Part shown: positions 24,330 to 31,648 of the stretch, piece by piece
Numbering within the stretch: the stretch's first letter is position 1
Layout of the letters: every line of letters begins with the position of its first letter
Assembly: GCA_048054495.1 (NCBI GenBank)
Contig: JBGMQN010000106.1
Coordinates: 1 to 36,186, forward strand
DNA length: 36,186 bases
Source of the DNA: JADFRG01 sp048054495
GTDB taxonomy: Bacteria; Chloroflexota; Anaerolineae; Anaerolineales; E44-bin32
Direction: 5' to 3'
The notes under the pieces: model-generated
What the model saw: the letters and a program-made list of their open reading frames with translations, nothing else
Databases searched by the model: none
Told to the model about the DNA's origin: nothing
Translations under genes and position numbers: made by a program

Positions 24330-25118
24330 TCAGGGCGTAGACGAAGGGCTTGGCGTGGGCGGGAATCCCTCGATGACAAAGCGGGACGAAACTATCCAGC
24401 CTTCCCCAAGAAACATCTGCACCTCATATTCACCTGGGAGCCACCCCTGCAGGGGCTGGCACTCTGTATAGCCGTAGCCGCCCGTTCCTCCATCCCAGGG
24501 CTTGGTTTCGGAGCATACAATCTGAGATTCCAAATACCAGATCGCCGTCCAGCGGACCCCGTCATCCAAAAAGTCGTACGTGAAAGCGCCAAATAGGGTA
24601 TCGGTCGGATTCCCAAACTCTACGGCAGGCGCGATCGCCCGATTCAATTTATCCAGACTTTGGCTGATTTCAATCGTACTGAAAACCGCTTCCGGACGGG
24701 GCGTAATGGTTTCCCTGAATAGCACCGTCAGACCTTCCGGGATCTCAGGGGTTGAAGTTGCGGAGGGGGTGGGCGTGATGCTGGCGGTGGGAGTGATGGA
24801 GGAGGTTGGTGTAATAGAGGGAGTCAGGGTCATAGTTGGAGTGGGCGTGATGGTCGGTTCGGGGGTGTTCGAGGGAGTTGGCGTCACGATCACTGCCGCA
24901 GCCTGCGAGCCGAACAGCCTCGTCACCAGTCCGAAGAAGCCGAGCGCAAATCCAAGGAGGATAAGTCGCCAGCCCTCTCGAACGCGTTGTCGGCGGAGGC
25001 CAAAGAAGGGGACTGCCTGGGCACCGCGCAATTGGCGCCAGCCAAGCCAAAGAAACAGCGGCATTGCCAACGAGAGCAACGCCACCACTATGGCGATAGC
25101 AGAATCAATGGTGCCCAG
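24330..25118 (-). CDS. Membrane-anchored protein with Thr/Pro-rich linker, probable CTG start
   Basis: The protein has an N-terminal membrane helix (AIVVALLSLAMPLFLWLGW) and a basic loop, then a second helix (LILLGFALGFFGLVTRLFG). A long TPTPT/TPSIT linker follows, then a C-terminal domain of about 130 residues with GYGYTECQPLQGWLPGEYEVQMFLG. The linker suggests that the last domain is held outside the membrane. A GTG at 25088 would give 252 aa but would cut into the first helix. A strong AGGGAGGA site at 25132-25125 lies six bases before an in-frame CTG (25118-25116), giving 262 aa and the complete helix. I therefore prefer the CTG start, with less certainty than for the gene itself. The C-terminal domain is not recognised. 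Confidence 0.65.
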   Translation of the reverse strand: MGTIDSAIAIVVALLSLAMPLFLWLGWRQLRGAQAVPFFGLRRQRVREGWRLILLGFALGFFGLVTRLFGSQAAAVIVTPTPSNTPEPTITPTPTMTLTPSITPTSSITPTASITPTPSATSTPEIPEGLTVLFRETITPRPEAVFSTIEISQSLDKLNRAIAPAVEFGNPTDTLFGAFTYDFLDDGVRWTAIWYLESQIVCSETKPWDGGTGGYGYTECQPLQGWLPGEYEVQMFLGEGWIVSSRFVIEGFPPTPSPSSTP

Positions 25119-25195
25119 AAGAAATCCTCCCTGGGAATTGTAGCTGGATCAAGTGCGCTGAGTTGCGGGTCTGTCCGGGACCCAGATCGATCGGG

Positions 25196-26299
25196 TCAGC
25201 GAACGGTAAAGTAGCTGAAGTGAAACTGGATCTTGCCTTCTCTCAGACCCAGTGTATCGTTTCCGTCGACGACCTGTCCACGAGAGCTTTGCGCAGTCCA
25301 AGTGTAATGTCGAGTAGACCCCGAGCCGGCCTTTCCCGTGATATCGAATTTTCCGTCAGGCAGTATCTCCTGCAATAACTTTCCGTACCAATCCGCAATT
25401 GCCTGACGCGAAAAGATCGTCCGCTCACCTGTAACATGTGCCGCGTTTTCAGCGTACAAGCTGGCCACGAGGTTTCGGTCACGCTGGTTCAATCGTCCGA
25501 CCAATCGCTCCGGCATATCGGCTGCAGGAGCATCGGTGGGCCAGTCGAAATCCGACAGGGCGCTCCAAAGATCGTTGTAGGCAGGCCGAGAAGCCACATC
25601 CCAGCTCCAACCGTTCGCGGCGCTCAGGCCCATTTCCTTGGCCTTAGCGAAGAAGCGCGTGGTCTCCTCAGCGGAGGGGCGCCATTTTCCCCTGCCGTAG
25701 AGGGGTGCTGTGGGGATGACCGGCCGCGCTGGTTTAAGGGCCATATACTGCTCAACGCTAATCTCTAGTTGGGTTTCGGGATTGTGTCTCTGCTCATAGT
25801 AGACCTGCGGCATAGCGTAGTCGCATTTTTCAAGAAATTCGGAGTAAGGAAGTGTTCGATGGAGCTTAGGAAATCGGTAGGTGCTCAAAGCAATGGGGAG
25901 ATCGGGCAGCTCTGCCCTGAGTTCGTCCATATATCGCTTGGCGGCCGAGCGCTTCTTGGTCGACTGATATTCGCCTTCGGCGTCGATCACAAACCCGTCC
26001 GTCCCAAGCGCCTTCGTTCGCTGAATGGCCAGGCGCGCCTCACCGATCGGATTGCGCCCGCGGACATACTGCCACCCCCAGACCTGGATCCCCTCTTCCT
26101 TCAGGGCTTGAAGCACGGGCGGAATAAGATCGACCTTAGTCTTGGGGTCTAAGTTATAGGTCCAACGGTCACCATCCGCGATCTTGATGAGAACGTGCGA
26201 TAGCCCCGCTGATTTAGCCTTGGCTGCGATGACCTCCGGATCGCCACCCTCGCTGTTCCAGAGCTGCCAAATGAAGAGCCCCTTGCCACGTAACGTCAC
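25196..26299 (-). CDS. TIM-barrel glycosidase-like protein fused to an NTF2/SnoaL-like domain
   Basis: The 367-aa product begins with FIWQLWNSEGGDPEVIAAKAK and runs through barrel-like strand and helix pairs. Among these are VWGWQYVRG and GFVIDAEGEYQ, with acidic Asp 106, Glu 108 and Glu 110, then AMPQVYYEQ and GWSWDVAS. This resembles uncharacterised glycoside-hydrolase-like TIM barrels. Residues about 262-367 read as an NTF2/SnoaL-like fold (LVGRLNQRDRNLVASLYA, then DTLGLREGKIQFHFSYFTV). No signal peptide is seen, so a cytoplasmic location is inferred. Its GTG start overlaps the dinB stop by four bases (GTGA). Substrate and activity are unknown. Confidence 0.65.
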   Translation of the reverse strand: MTLRGKGLFIWQLWNSEGGDPEVIAAKAKSAGLSHVLIKIADGDRWTYNLDPKTKVDLIPPVLQALKEEGIQVWGWQYVRGRNPIGEARLAIQRTKALGTDGFVIDAEGEYQSTKKRSAAKRYMDELRAELPDLPIALSTYRFPKLHRTLPYSEFLEKCDYAMPQVYYEQRHNPETQLEISVEQYMALKPARPVIPTAPLYGRGKWRPSAEETTRFFAKAKEMGLSAANGWSWDVASRPAYNDLWSALSDFDWPTDAPAADMPERLVGRLNQRDRNLVASLYAENAAHVTGERTIFSRQAIADWYGKLLQEILPDGKFDITGKAGSGSTRHYTWTAQSSRGQVVDGNDTLGLREGKIQFHFSYFTVR

Positions 26300-27462
26300 T
26301 GTGAATCCTCTGGAGCAGGCTGACTCATGCTCCCCGCGCGCCGCAGTGCGCGGTGTCCGTATTTCTCGCGGATATCGTCAACCGCTCTTAACAACTTGTG
26401 GTCCTGCTCCCAGCCCCGGTCGAACAGCTCCAGCTGTCGCATTGGAGGACCCAAATCTGCAATTCCGACCCCCAGCAGCCGAACCGCCTTTCCTGGCCGC
26501 CAGTTGTCTGTAAATAGCTTAAGTGCCGCGGCATAGATCTCTCCATCCTGGTCCGTGGACTGACTCAGGCGCATTTGTCGTGTGAAGGTTGAAAAATCCG
26601 GCCATCGCAGCTTGATGCGCACCGTGGAACCCACCACCCCAGCCCTCCTCACGCGGGTTCCCACCCGCTCACTCAAGTGGAGCAAGTGCCGGCGCAAATC
26701 CTGCATGGAATCTACGTCCTGTGGAAAGGTGCGTTCGGCCGACACTGAACGCCGATCGTGCAGCTCCTGAACGGGCCGGTCATCCAGCCCTTTGGCCCTG
26801 GCTGCAAGATCCGTGCCTCGCGCGCCAAAGAGTTGCCTGAGGCGAGCTTCTGGCAACGCCGCCAAATCGCCTATTGTACGAATTCCGAACTCGGAGAATC
26901 GTTTCGACGACTTGGGCCCCACACCCCACATCATGCTTACTGGAAGCGGCGCCAGGAAGGTCGCTTCCTTTCCAGGAGGAACCACTACCACCCCCTTTGG
27001 TTTGCCGACTTCAGTGGCGATCTTTGCTACCAGCTTGTTCGTGGCAATTCCCCAGGAGGTCGGCAGCTTGAAGCGATGACGTATTGCCGATTGCATCTCT
27101 GAGGCCGCCTGCTCCCCACCTCGACGATCATCGCTGACGTCAAGGAAGGCCTCATCGATCGACATCTGCTGCATCACGGGAACCGCCTCACGCAGGAAAG
27201 CCATGACCCTGCGGGAATGCTCCGAGTAATCCCCGTGCTTGGAGCTGACAATGATCAGATCCGGATGCAACCTCAGCGCACGCGACATCGGCATCGCTGA
27301 CTTGATGCCAAACTGGCGCGCCGGATAAGAGGCAGACGTAACCACGCCACGCCCCTTCGGACTGCCACCCACGACGAATGCCTTTCCGCGCAGGTCTGGA
27401 TTGCGAATTTCTTCAACCGAGCAGAAGAAAGCATCCAGGTCAACGTGCAGTATCTGTCTCAT
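26296..27462 (-). CDS. dinB: DNA polymerase IV (Y-family)
   Basis: The 388-aa product carries the Y-family active site. HVDLDAFFCSVE holds metal-binding Asp 8, YPARQFGIKSAMP is the nucleotide-contacting region, and SIDEAFLD holds Asp 103 and Glu 104. A helix-hairpin-helix region around MMWGVGPKSSKRFSEFGIRTIGDLA and a little-finger domain follow. QLELF at 343-347 matches the beta-clamp-binding motif. It copies past damaged bases with low fidelity and is commonly induced in the SOS response; I could not find a LexA box upstream. It is cotranscribed and translationally coupled with the TIM-barrel gene, an unusual partner. Confidence 0.93.
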   Translation of the reverse strand: MRQILHVDLDAFFCSVEEIRNPDLRGKAFVVGGSPKGRGVVTSASYPARQFGIKSAMPMSRALRLHPDLIIVSSKHGDYSEHSRRVMAFLREAVPVMQQMSIDEAFLDVSDDRRGGEQAASEMQSAIRHRFKLPTSWGIATNKLVAKIATEVGKPKGVVVVPPGKEATFLAPLPVSMMWGVGPKSSKRFSEFGIRTIGDLAALPEARLRQLFGARGTDLAARAKGLDDRPVQELHDRRSVSAERTFPQDVDSMQDLRRHLLHLSERVGTRVRRAGVVGSTVRIKLRWPDFSTFTRQMRLSQSTDQDGEIYAAALKLFTDNWRPGKAVRLLGVGIADLGPPMRQLELFDRGWEQDHKLLRAVDDIREKYGHRALRRAGSMSQPAPEDSQ

Positions 27463-27483
27463 TTCTGACCCAGGCCTCTGGAT

Positions 27484-27512
27484 TTGACGGAAGCGATTAC
27501 AGTAAGATTATG
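27484..27512 (+). promoter_or_regulatory. Possible promoter of the 72-aa Cys-rich gene
   Basis: TTGACG (27484-27489) and ATTATG (27507-27512) are 17 bp apart. The -35 is good and the -10 is poor. Together they lie 35 bases before the small gene and divergent from dinB. Confidence 0.35.
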
Positions 27513-27547
27513 CCTGTAGGGCATCGAGAGGAGATCGGTAAGCATCT

Positions 27548-27766
27548 ATGGAAACGCGACAAGAAGCTGCATTGTCAAAATTTGAGAAGAATCCCAGAGT
27601 CAGTATGATCCGGCTCATTGTGGCCCACGATGCCTGTCCGGCCTGCCGGCTGCAGGAGGGCGAATACGATAAGGGGCGCGTGCCTGAGCTTCCGACGCGT
27701 GGTTGCTCCCACCCCTTAGGATGCCGATGCTTCTACGCGCCCAGGCTTATCGAAATCTATCCCTAG
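27548..27766 (+). CDS. 72-aa Cys-rich putative zinc-binding protein
   Basis: The product carries DACPAC (Cys 30 and 33) and later GCSHPLGCRC (Cys 53, 59, 61 and a His). This pattern resembles a small metal-binding knuckle also found in uncharacterised proteins. The middle, VPELPTRGC, links the two halves. A GAGGAG site lies 13 bases upstream of the ATG, so a start at the internal Met 20 is possible. Its TAG stop is immediately next to the stop of the convergent cca gene with no bases between. No transcription terminator is visible, so the two mRNAs probably overlap. Function is unknown. Confidence 0.6.
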   Translation: METRQEAALSKFEKNPRVSMIRLIVAHDACPACRLQEGEYDKGRVPELPTRGCSHPLGCRCFYAPRLIEIYP

Positions 27767-29140
27767 TCAACTCAGGCCAGGGAGCCGTTCGCGCGCGAAT
27801 TCGAGTGCCTCCCGCTCGGATTCGATTCTCCCCTCCACCTGCGCCTCAGCGATGGCAGCCAGCAATTTCCCGATAATCGGTCCTGGCCTCAAGTCAAGCG
27901 CAGCTGCGAGCTCGTCACCGCGCAATAAGCGGGGAGGGTCCACGATGCGCTCATGGTTCTCGAACCAGGCCTCAAGCAGTTCTCGAGCCACATTGACATT
28001 CAGTTCCCACACCTCCTGCGGTGGCGACTGAGCAGACGATCTCGCCAGAGAGAGCAACACCGCCTCGACCCCAGCCGCTCCACAATCCCGGAAGAAACGA
28101 TGGGCTCCAACGTCGGTCATCTCCAGTCCACCGGCCCGCTCGCGGCTGCGAACGATAGAGCGGGCTCGAGCGGCTTCCGCCTCGCTGTAGTGCAGTGCGC
28201 GGGCGCGCAAGTACGCGGCGTCTGGCGCTTCATCCACTTCGGAGTGGAGCGCGGCGAAGAATAGCATTTGGCTAGTACGGTGGCCGCCGCGTAGGGTAGA
28301 CATGAGATGCTCTCCCAAGCCCGCTCGATAGCGGCCGAGCCGCAATGACAATTCGGCCTGTGGGAGATTACCTGCCCTCTCTAACTCAAAACCACCCACC
28401 ACTGTGCCCATCAGATCAGCTAGTCGGTCCACGATCCGCAAGGCTTGATCCCAGGCAGAGGGCGTGAGCGCAGCCAGCTCCGGCAGGACTCCCGGAAGTA
28501 GCTCCAACCTGCGCATGAGTCGCATGGCGGTTGCCACCCACCCCGGATCGAGCATATTCGATAGCTCGTCGCGCCTTCTTTCTGCTGCGCAAGCGGACAA
28601 GGCAGCGGCAGATTGGCGAACCTGCTCTTTGGTTTGATCTTCAAGCCGCAGCGTCAAACTCGCAGACAAGCGGACAGCACGTAGCGACCGTATGACATCC
28701 CGTTCGATCGAATCGCGCGCGCAGGCGCGGAGCACCCTGTCCTTGAGGTCCTGAAGTCCGCCCAGCGGGTCGATTAGACGCTCGGGATCGTCGAGTTCGA
28801 CTGCGAGTGCGTTCATTGAGAAGTCCCTGAGTCCGAGATCCGCCTCTATGGACGGGGCCCTCAACCGGGCGAAATCGAGAGTACCCCGCCCGGGGAGCAC
28901 CACTCGCGCGGCATCTCGCTGCTCGTCCAGCACATAGCACGGTAACGCCAGTGCGTCGGCCAGTCCACGCGCCAGGGAAATTGCGCGGTCATCCACGGCA
29001 AAATCGAGGTCCGGTCGCTCTAGATCGAGGAAGTGGTCACGCAGCGCGCCGCCGACAAGCCACACCTGTTGACCGTTGGATTGCGACCGTATAAGCGAGG
29101 CCAGGTCTGACGGCAGGAGGCGTTCAACTAGCGTCGGCAA
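27767..29140 (-). CDS. cca: tRNA nucleotidyltransferase (CCA-adding) family protein
   Basis: The 457-aa product has the class II nucleotidyltransferase head, WLVGGALRD (GG at 30-31, RD at 34-35), then RPDLDFAV with the metal-binding DxD at 44-46. DFSMNALAVEL and ERRRDELSNML follow, the latter resembling the nucleotide-template region. It probably adds or repairs the CCA end of tRNAs; poly(A) polymerase activity is an alternative in this family, and specialised A-adding forms exist. The frame extends to 29251, but that stretch lies inside hpt and lacks homology, so TTG at 29140 is chosen. It overlaps the 3' end of hpt by 17 bases, making it the third gene of a tdk-hpt-cca operon. Confidence 0.85.
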   Translation of the reverse strand: MPTLVERLLPSDLASLIRSQSNGQQVWLVGGALRDHFLDLERPDLDFAVDDRAISLARGLADALALPCYVLDEQRDAARVVLPGRGTLDFARLRAPSIEADLGLRDFSMNALAVELDDPERLIDPLGGLQDLKDRVLRACARDSIERDVIRSLRAVRLSASLTLRLEDQTKEQVRQSAAALSACAAERRRDELSNMLDPGWVATAMRLMRRLELLPGVLPELAALTPSAWDQALRIVDRLADLMGTVVGGFELERAGNLPQAELSLRLGRYRAGLGEHLMSTLRGGHRTSQMLFFAALHSEVDEAPDAAYLRARALHYSEAEAARARSIVRSRERAGGLEMTDVGAHRFFRDCGAAGVEAVLLSLARSSAQSPPQEVWELNVNVARELLEAWFENHERIVDPPRLLRGDELAAALDLRPGPIIGKLLAAIAEAQVEGRIESEREALEFARERLPGLS

Positions 29141-29690
29141 ACTCAGAGACTTTATCCTGGCGAAGAACGCCGATGAAGGGCAGGTTGCGGTAATACTCAT
29201 CGAGGTCCAGGCCATAACCAAAGACGAACTTATTGGGAATCTCGAAGCCACGATAATCGATAGAGATCTCGGATTCCCTTCGTTCGGCCTTATCCAGCAG
29301 CGTGCAAACTTTCAATGACTTCGGTCGACGCAAATTGAGCAGTTCTAAGACGGAGGCAATGGTATTTCCGCTATCGATGATGTCCTCAACCAGGAGCACG
29401 TTGCGTCCCTCGATGGAGGTCGTGAGGTCAAGCGTAATCCGCACCTGGCCCTTGGATTGCCGGGCGCCCACGCCATACGAGGATACGGCCATAAAATCGA
29501 TGCTGTGGGGTACTGTGATCTCGCGCATTAGATCGGTGAGAAACAGTACTCCACCGCGCAGTATACAGATCAGCAGCAAGTCATCACCCTCATAGTCGGC
29601 GCTGACTTCCTGCCCAAGCTCTCGGATACGGCGCTGGAGTCGTTCTTCACTGATCAGGATCTCTTCGAGATACTCTTGATAGTCGTTCAT
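29124..29690 (-). CDS. hpt: Hypoxanthine phosphoribosyltransferase
   Basis: The 188-aa product transfers phosphoribose from PRPP to hypoxanthine or guanine in purine salvage. The PRPP-binding signature is VEDIIDSGNT at 101-110. ICILRGGVLFLTDLM near residue 41 and VSSYG near 69-73 are the usual flexible-loop and PRPP-contact regions. The base-contacting segment, IPNKFVFGYGLDLDEYYRNLP, is near the C terminus. Length fits the family. Its ATG overlaps the tdk stop as ATGA, and its 3' end overlaps cca, so the three are probably translated from one mRNA. A salvage role next to thymidine kinase makes sense. Confidence 0.93.
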   Translation of the reverse strand: MNDYQEYLEEILISEERLQRRIRELGQEVSADYEGDDLLLICILRGGVLFLTDLMREITVPHSIDFMAVSSYGVGARQSKGQVRITLDLTTSIEGRNVLLVEDIIDSGNTIASVLELLNLRRPKSLKVCTLLDKAERRESEISIDYRGFEIPNKFVFGYGLDLDEYYRNLPFIGVLRQDKVSEFADAS

Positions 29691-30247
29691 TCGGGCACCT
29701 CGTGGTGCTCCCGGCAGCGGGCCTCATATAACTCGCTTGCTCCAACCACAATGACGGGATCCGAGGCCCGCGCGGGTGCATTGTCAATCAGACGCTGCGT
29801 CCGCGTGGCCGGCCTTCCGCACACCATGCAAATGGCGTGCAGCTTGTCAACCCGCTCCGCAGTAGCCATGAGCCGGGGCATCGGACCAAAGGGATTGCCT
29901 CGAAAGTCTGTGTCCAGGCCGGCGACGATTACCCGCCTACCCTCGTCAGCCAAATCTCGACACACTTTCAGGATGATGTCATCGAAGAATTGAGCCTCAT
30001 CGATTGCGACCACGCTCGTGTCGCCAGCGACTTCATCGGGTATCGCCTTTGCTTTCTCAATTGGCGTGGCCGCGAATTGTCCCCCTGCGTGCGAAGTGAC
30101 CATCTCGGCCTCATAGCGATCGTCGAGTCCCGGCTTGAAGACCTGCACTTTTTGGCGGGCGATCGTGGCGCGTCTGAGCCGACGGATCAACTCGTCTGTC
30201 TTCCCGCTGAACATCGAACCTGTGATGACTTCCAATGATCCAGTCAA
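29687..30247 (-). CDS. tdk: Thymidine kinase (type II)
   Basis: The 186-aa enzyme phosphorylates thymidine with ATP for dTMP salvage. The P-loop is GSMFSGKT at 10-17. VVAIDEAQFFDD supplies the Walker B/catalytic Glu region, and VAGLDTDFRGNPFG with ICMVCGRPATRTQR completes the lasso and zinc-binding regions. The final CREHHEVPE holds another Cys. The start is TTG at 30247, with GGAAGAG four bases upstream. The frame extends 13 codons further, but that stretch lies next to the terminator and is not conserved. A terminator for rpmE lies just upstream, so tdk needs its own promoter or read-through; I found no clear promoter. Confidence 0.93.
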   Translation of the reverse strand: MTGSLEVITGSMFSGKTDELIRRLRRATIARQKVQVFKPGLDDRYEAEMVTSHAGGQFAATPIEKAKAIPDEVAGDTSVVAIDEAQFFDDIILKVCRDLADEGRRVIVAGLDTDFRGNPFGPMPRLMATAERVDKLHAICMVCGRPATRTQRLIDNAPARASDPVIVVGASELYEARCREHHEVPE

Positions 30248-30268
30248 GTTTCTCTTCCCCCGAATACG

Positions 30269-30295
30269 AAAAAGGCAGGTGCTCATGCACCTGCC
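30269..30295 (-). terminator. Intrinsic terminator after rpmE
   Basis: A perfect 9-bp stem, GGCAGGTGC and GCACCTGCC, with a 4-base loop, is followed on the minus strand by TTTTT. It ends the rplU-rpmA-rpmE transcript before tdk. Confidence 0.88.
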
Positions 30296-30320
30296 CTGAG
30301 TTTACTCCAAAGCGGCGAGG

Positions 30321-30794
30321 CTAGACCTGGGGCTCCCTTGTGGGCTCCGGCAGTTCGAAACCGTGCGATTTCATCCGGCGCTTTAAATCCGCCAGACTCT
30401 TACGACCAAAGTTATCGACTGCTAAGAGCGCCATATCGCCCTGCTCCAAAAGCTCTAATGCCTGGCCGACTTCTGTGATGCCCGCCTTTTCGAGCGCGGT
30501 CTGAGCGCGTTTTCCGATATCGAGCTCCGCGATGGGGGTCTCCGGCGAGGTCCTGGCTGCCTCTCGGTCCTTTGCATCTTGAAGGAACCCCTCCCTGGCC
30601 TCGAGCTTGCGGTAGAAGCGATCGACCTGCCCCTCAGTATCGACGATACGCTGCTCTCCGGTGTAGAAGGGATGACAGTCGGAGCATACGTCCGTGTGAA
30701 TCAGCTCGACCGTAGAGCCCGTGGTCCACGAGTTCCCGCAGGAGCAGACCACGGTGGCCGCTGGGAAATACTCCGGATGGATGTCTGGCTTCAT
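30321..30794 (-). CDS. rpmE: 50S ribosomal protein L31 fused to an RNA polymerase alpha-CTD-like domain
   Basis: The 157-aa product is about twice the usual length. Residues 1-72 are a standard Cys-containing L31, MKPDIHPEYF, with zinc-site Cys 17, 19, 37 and 40 and the GEQRIVDTEGQVDRFYRK end. Residues about 87-150 read IAELDIGKRAQTALEKAGIT, then AVDNFGRKSLADLKRRM, then GFELP. This is the helix-hairpin-helix layout of the alpha C-terminal domain, with the NFGRKSL loop intact. The equivalent of the DNA-contacting Arg 265 is probably Arg 96, but Asn 268 and Cys 269 are Thr 99 and Ala 100. It may bind rRNA, DNA or a protein partner. The ATG overlaps the rpmA stop (ATGA), and a terminator follows. 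Confidence 0.9.
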   Translation of the reverse strand: MKPDIHPEYFPAATVVCSCGNSWTTGSTVELIHTDVCSDCHPFYTGEQRIVDTEGQVDRFYRKLEAREGFLQDAKDREAARTSPETPIAELDIGKRAQTALEKAGITEVGQALELLEQGDMALLAVDNFGRKSLADLKRRMKSHGFELPEPTREPQV

Positions 30795-31051
30795 TCGGCG
30801 GTCTCCAGCACGTTGACGCGCTTCTTGCCTCCGCGGGCGAAGTCAAACATAACGATGCCATCGCTGATGGCGAAGAGCGTATCGTCGGAACCCTTTCCGA
30901 CATTCAGCCCAGGGTGGATGCGCGTGCCCCTCTGGCGCACAAGGATGTTCCCCGATCGAACGAGCTGACCGGCATATCGCTTTACTCCAAGTCGCTGTGA
31001 CTGGCTGTCGCGTCCGTTGCGGCTCGAGCCGCCGCCTTTCTTATGTGCCAT
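30791..31051 (-). CDS. rpmA: 50S ribosomal protein L27
   Basis: The 86-aa product begins AHKKGGGSSRNGRDSQSQRLGVKRYAG, the conserved N-terminal arm that reaches the peptidyl-transferase centre. LVRSGNILVRQRGTRIHPG and DDTLFAISDGIVMF follow. The mature-type start means no N-terminal cleavage extension of the Firmicutes kind is present. It lies 11 bases after rplU and overlaps rpmE by four bases, the usual rplU-rpmA order with rpmE added. Confidence 0.97.
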   Translation of the reverse strand: MAHKKGGGSSRNGRDSQSQRLGVKRYAGQLVRSGNILVRQRGTRIHPGLNVGKGSDDTLFAISDGIVMFDFARGGKKRVNVLETAE

Positions 31052-31062
31052 CTGATATTCCC

Positions 31063-31500
31063 TTAGCTTTTCTTAGCCGTTTTGGGGCTGGCTTCCTTTT
31101 TCTGGGACGAGGCCTTGCGCTTAGCGCTTGATTGCGATTGAGTCGACTTGCTCTTGGTTTCCGCCTTCTTCTTGGTTTCTGCCATGGGAATACCAATACT
31201 TTCAATTGCTACATGCGTGAGCAGCTGCCGGTGCCCCTGCGTGCGTCGATAGCGCTGCTTCGGCTTGTACTTGAATACAGTGATCTTCTTGCCCTTTAAG
31301 TGGTCCTTGACCTTTCCCTTGACGCTGGCGCCTTTGACAAAAGGCGCGCCCACTTCCACTTTCTTCCCATCGGTGACAAGCAGGATCTCCTTAAAGACGA
31401 CCGATTTGCCGACTTCTAGCGACATTCGGTCGACCTCAATGAGGCCTCCCTCCTGCGCCAGATATTGCTTCCCGCTGTGTTCGACGATAGCGTATTTCAT
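31063..31500 (-). CDS. rplU: 50S ribosomal protein L21 with long basic tail
   Basis: The first 104 residues are a normal L21: MKYAIVEHSGKQYLAQEGG, then KITVFKYKPKQRYRRTQGHRQ and LTHVAIESI. L21 binds 23S rRNA and neighbours L20. An extra C-terminal tail of about 40 residues follows, rich in Lys, Ser, Ala and Gln (KKKAETKSKSTQSQSS) and probably disordered and RNA-binding. The gene starts at ATG 31500, preceded by a consensus promoter only about 17 bases upstream, so its leader is very short. It heads the rplU-rpmA-rpmE operon. Confidence 0.95.
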   Translation of the reverse strand: MKYAIVEHSGKQYLAQEGGLIEVDRMSLEVGKSVVFKEILLVTDGKKVEVGAPFVKGASVKGKVKDHLKGKKITVFKYKPKQRYRRTQGHRQLLTHVAIESIGIPMAETKKKAETKSKSTQSQSSAKRKASSQKKEASPKTAKKS

Positions 31501-31523
31501 GATTTCATCAATGGCGACGGAAC

Positions 31524-31553
31524 ATTATAAAGCCCGCCAAAACGCGATGTCAA
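31524..31553 (-). promoter_or_regulatory. Consensus sigma-70-type promoter for rplU-rpmA-rpmE
   Basis: On the minus strand TTGACA (31553-31548) and TATAAT (31529-31524), both perfect, are 18 bp apart. The predicted start near 31517 leaves a leader of about 17 bases before the rplU ATG. The ribosome site is weak. Confidence 0.85.
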
Positions 31554-31586
31554 CCTTCTTGTGCCTCCGGCATCGTTTATCGTAAT

Positions 31587-31619
31587 CGATCCCCGGAAGC
31601 CAGCAGCTCCCGAGGATCG
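31587..31619. terminator. 14-bp-stem hairpin between rpoC and rplU
   Basis: CGATCCCCGGAAGC (31587-31600) pairs with GCTCCCGAGGATCG (31606-31619) across a 5-base loop; two positions are wobble pairs in the minus-strand RNA. After the rpoC stop it probably ends or processes that transcript. Downstream on the minus strand is ATTACG without a T-run, while the plus strand has TTTTCTT. It is therefore a weak intrinsic terminator for rpoC by sequence rules. Confidence 0.5.
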
Positions 31620-31648
31620 TTTTCTTGCCAGGTCTCGGTAGTTGCTAG

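Noticed and set aside
29141..29251. N-terminal extension of cca to 29251
   Set aside because: These 37 codons lie inside hpt, are Ser/Met-rich and unlike the family, while homology begins after the TTG at 29140.
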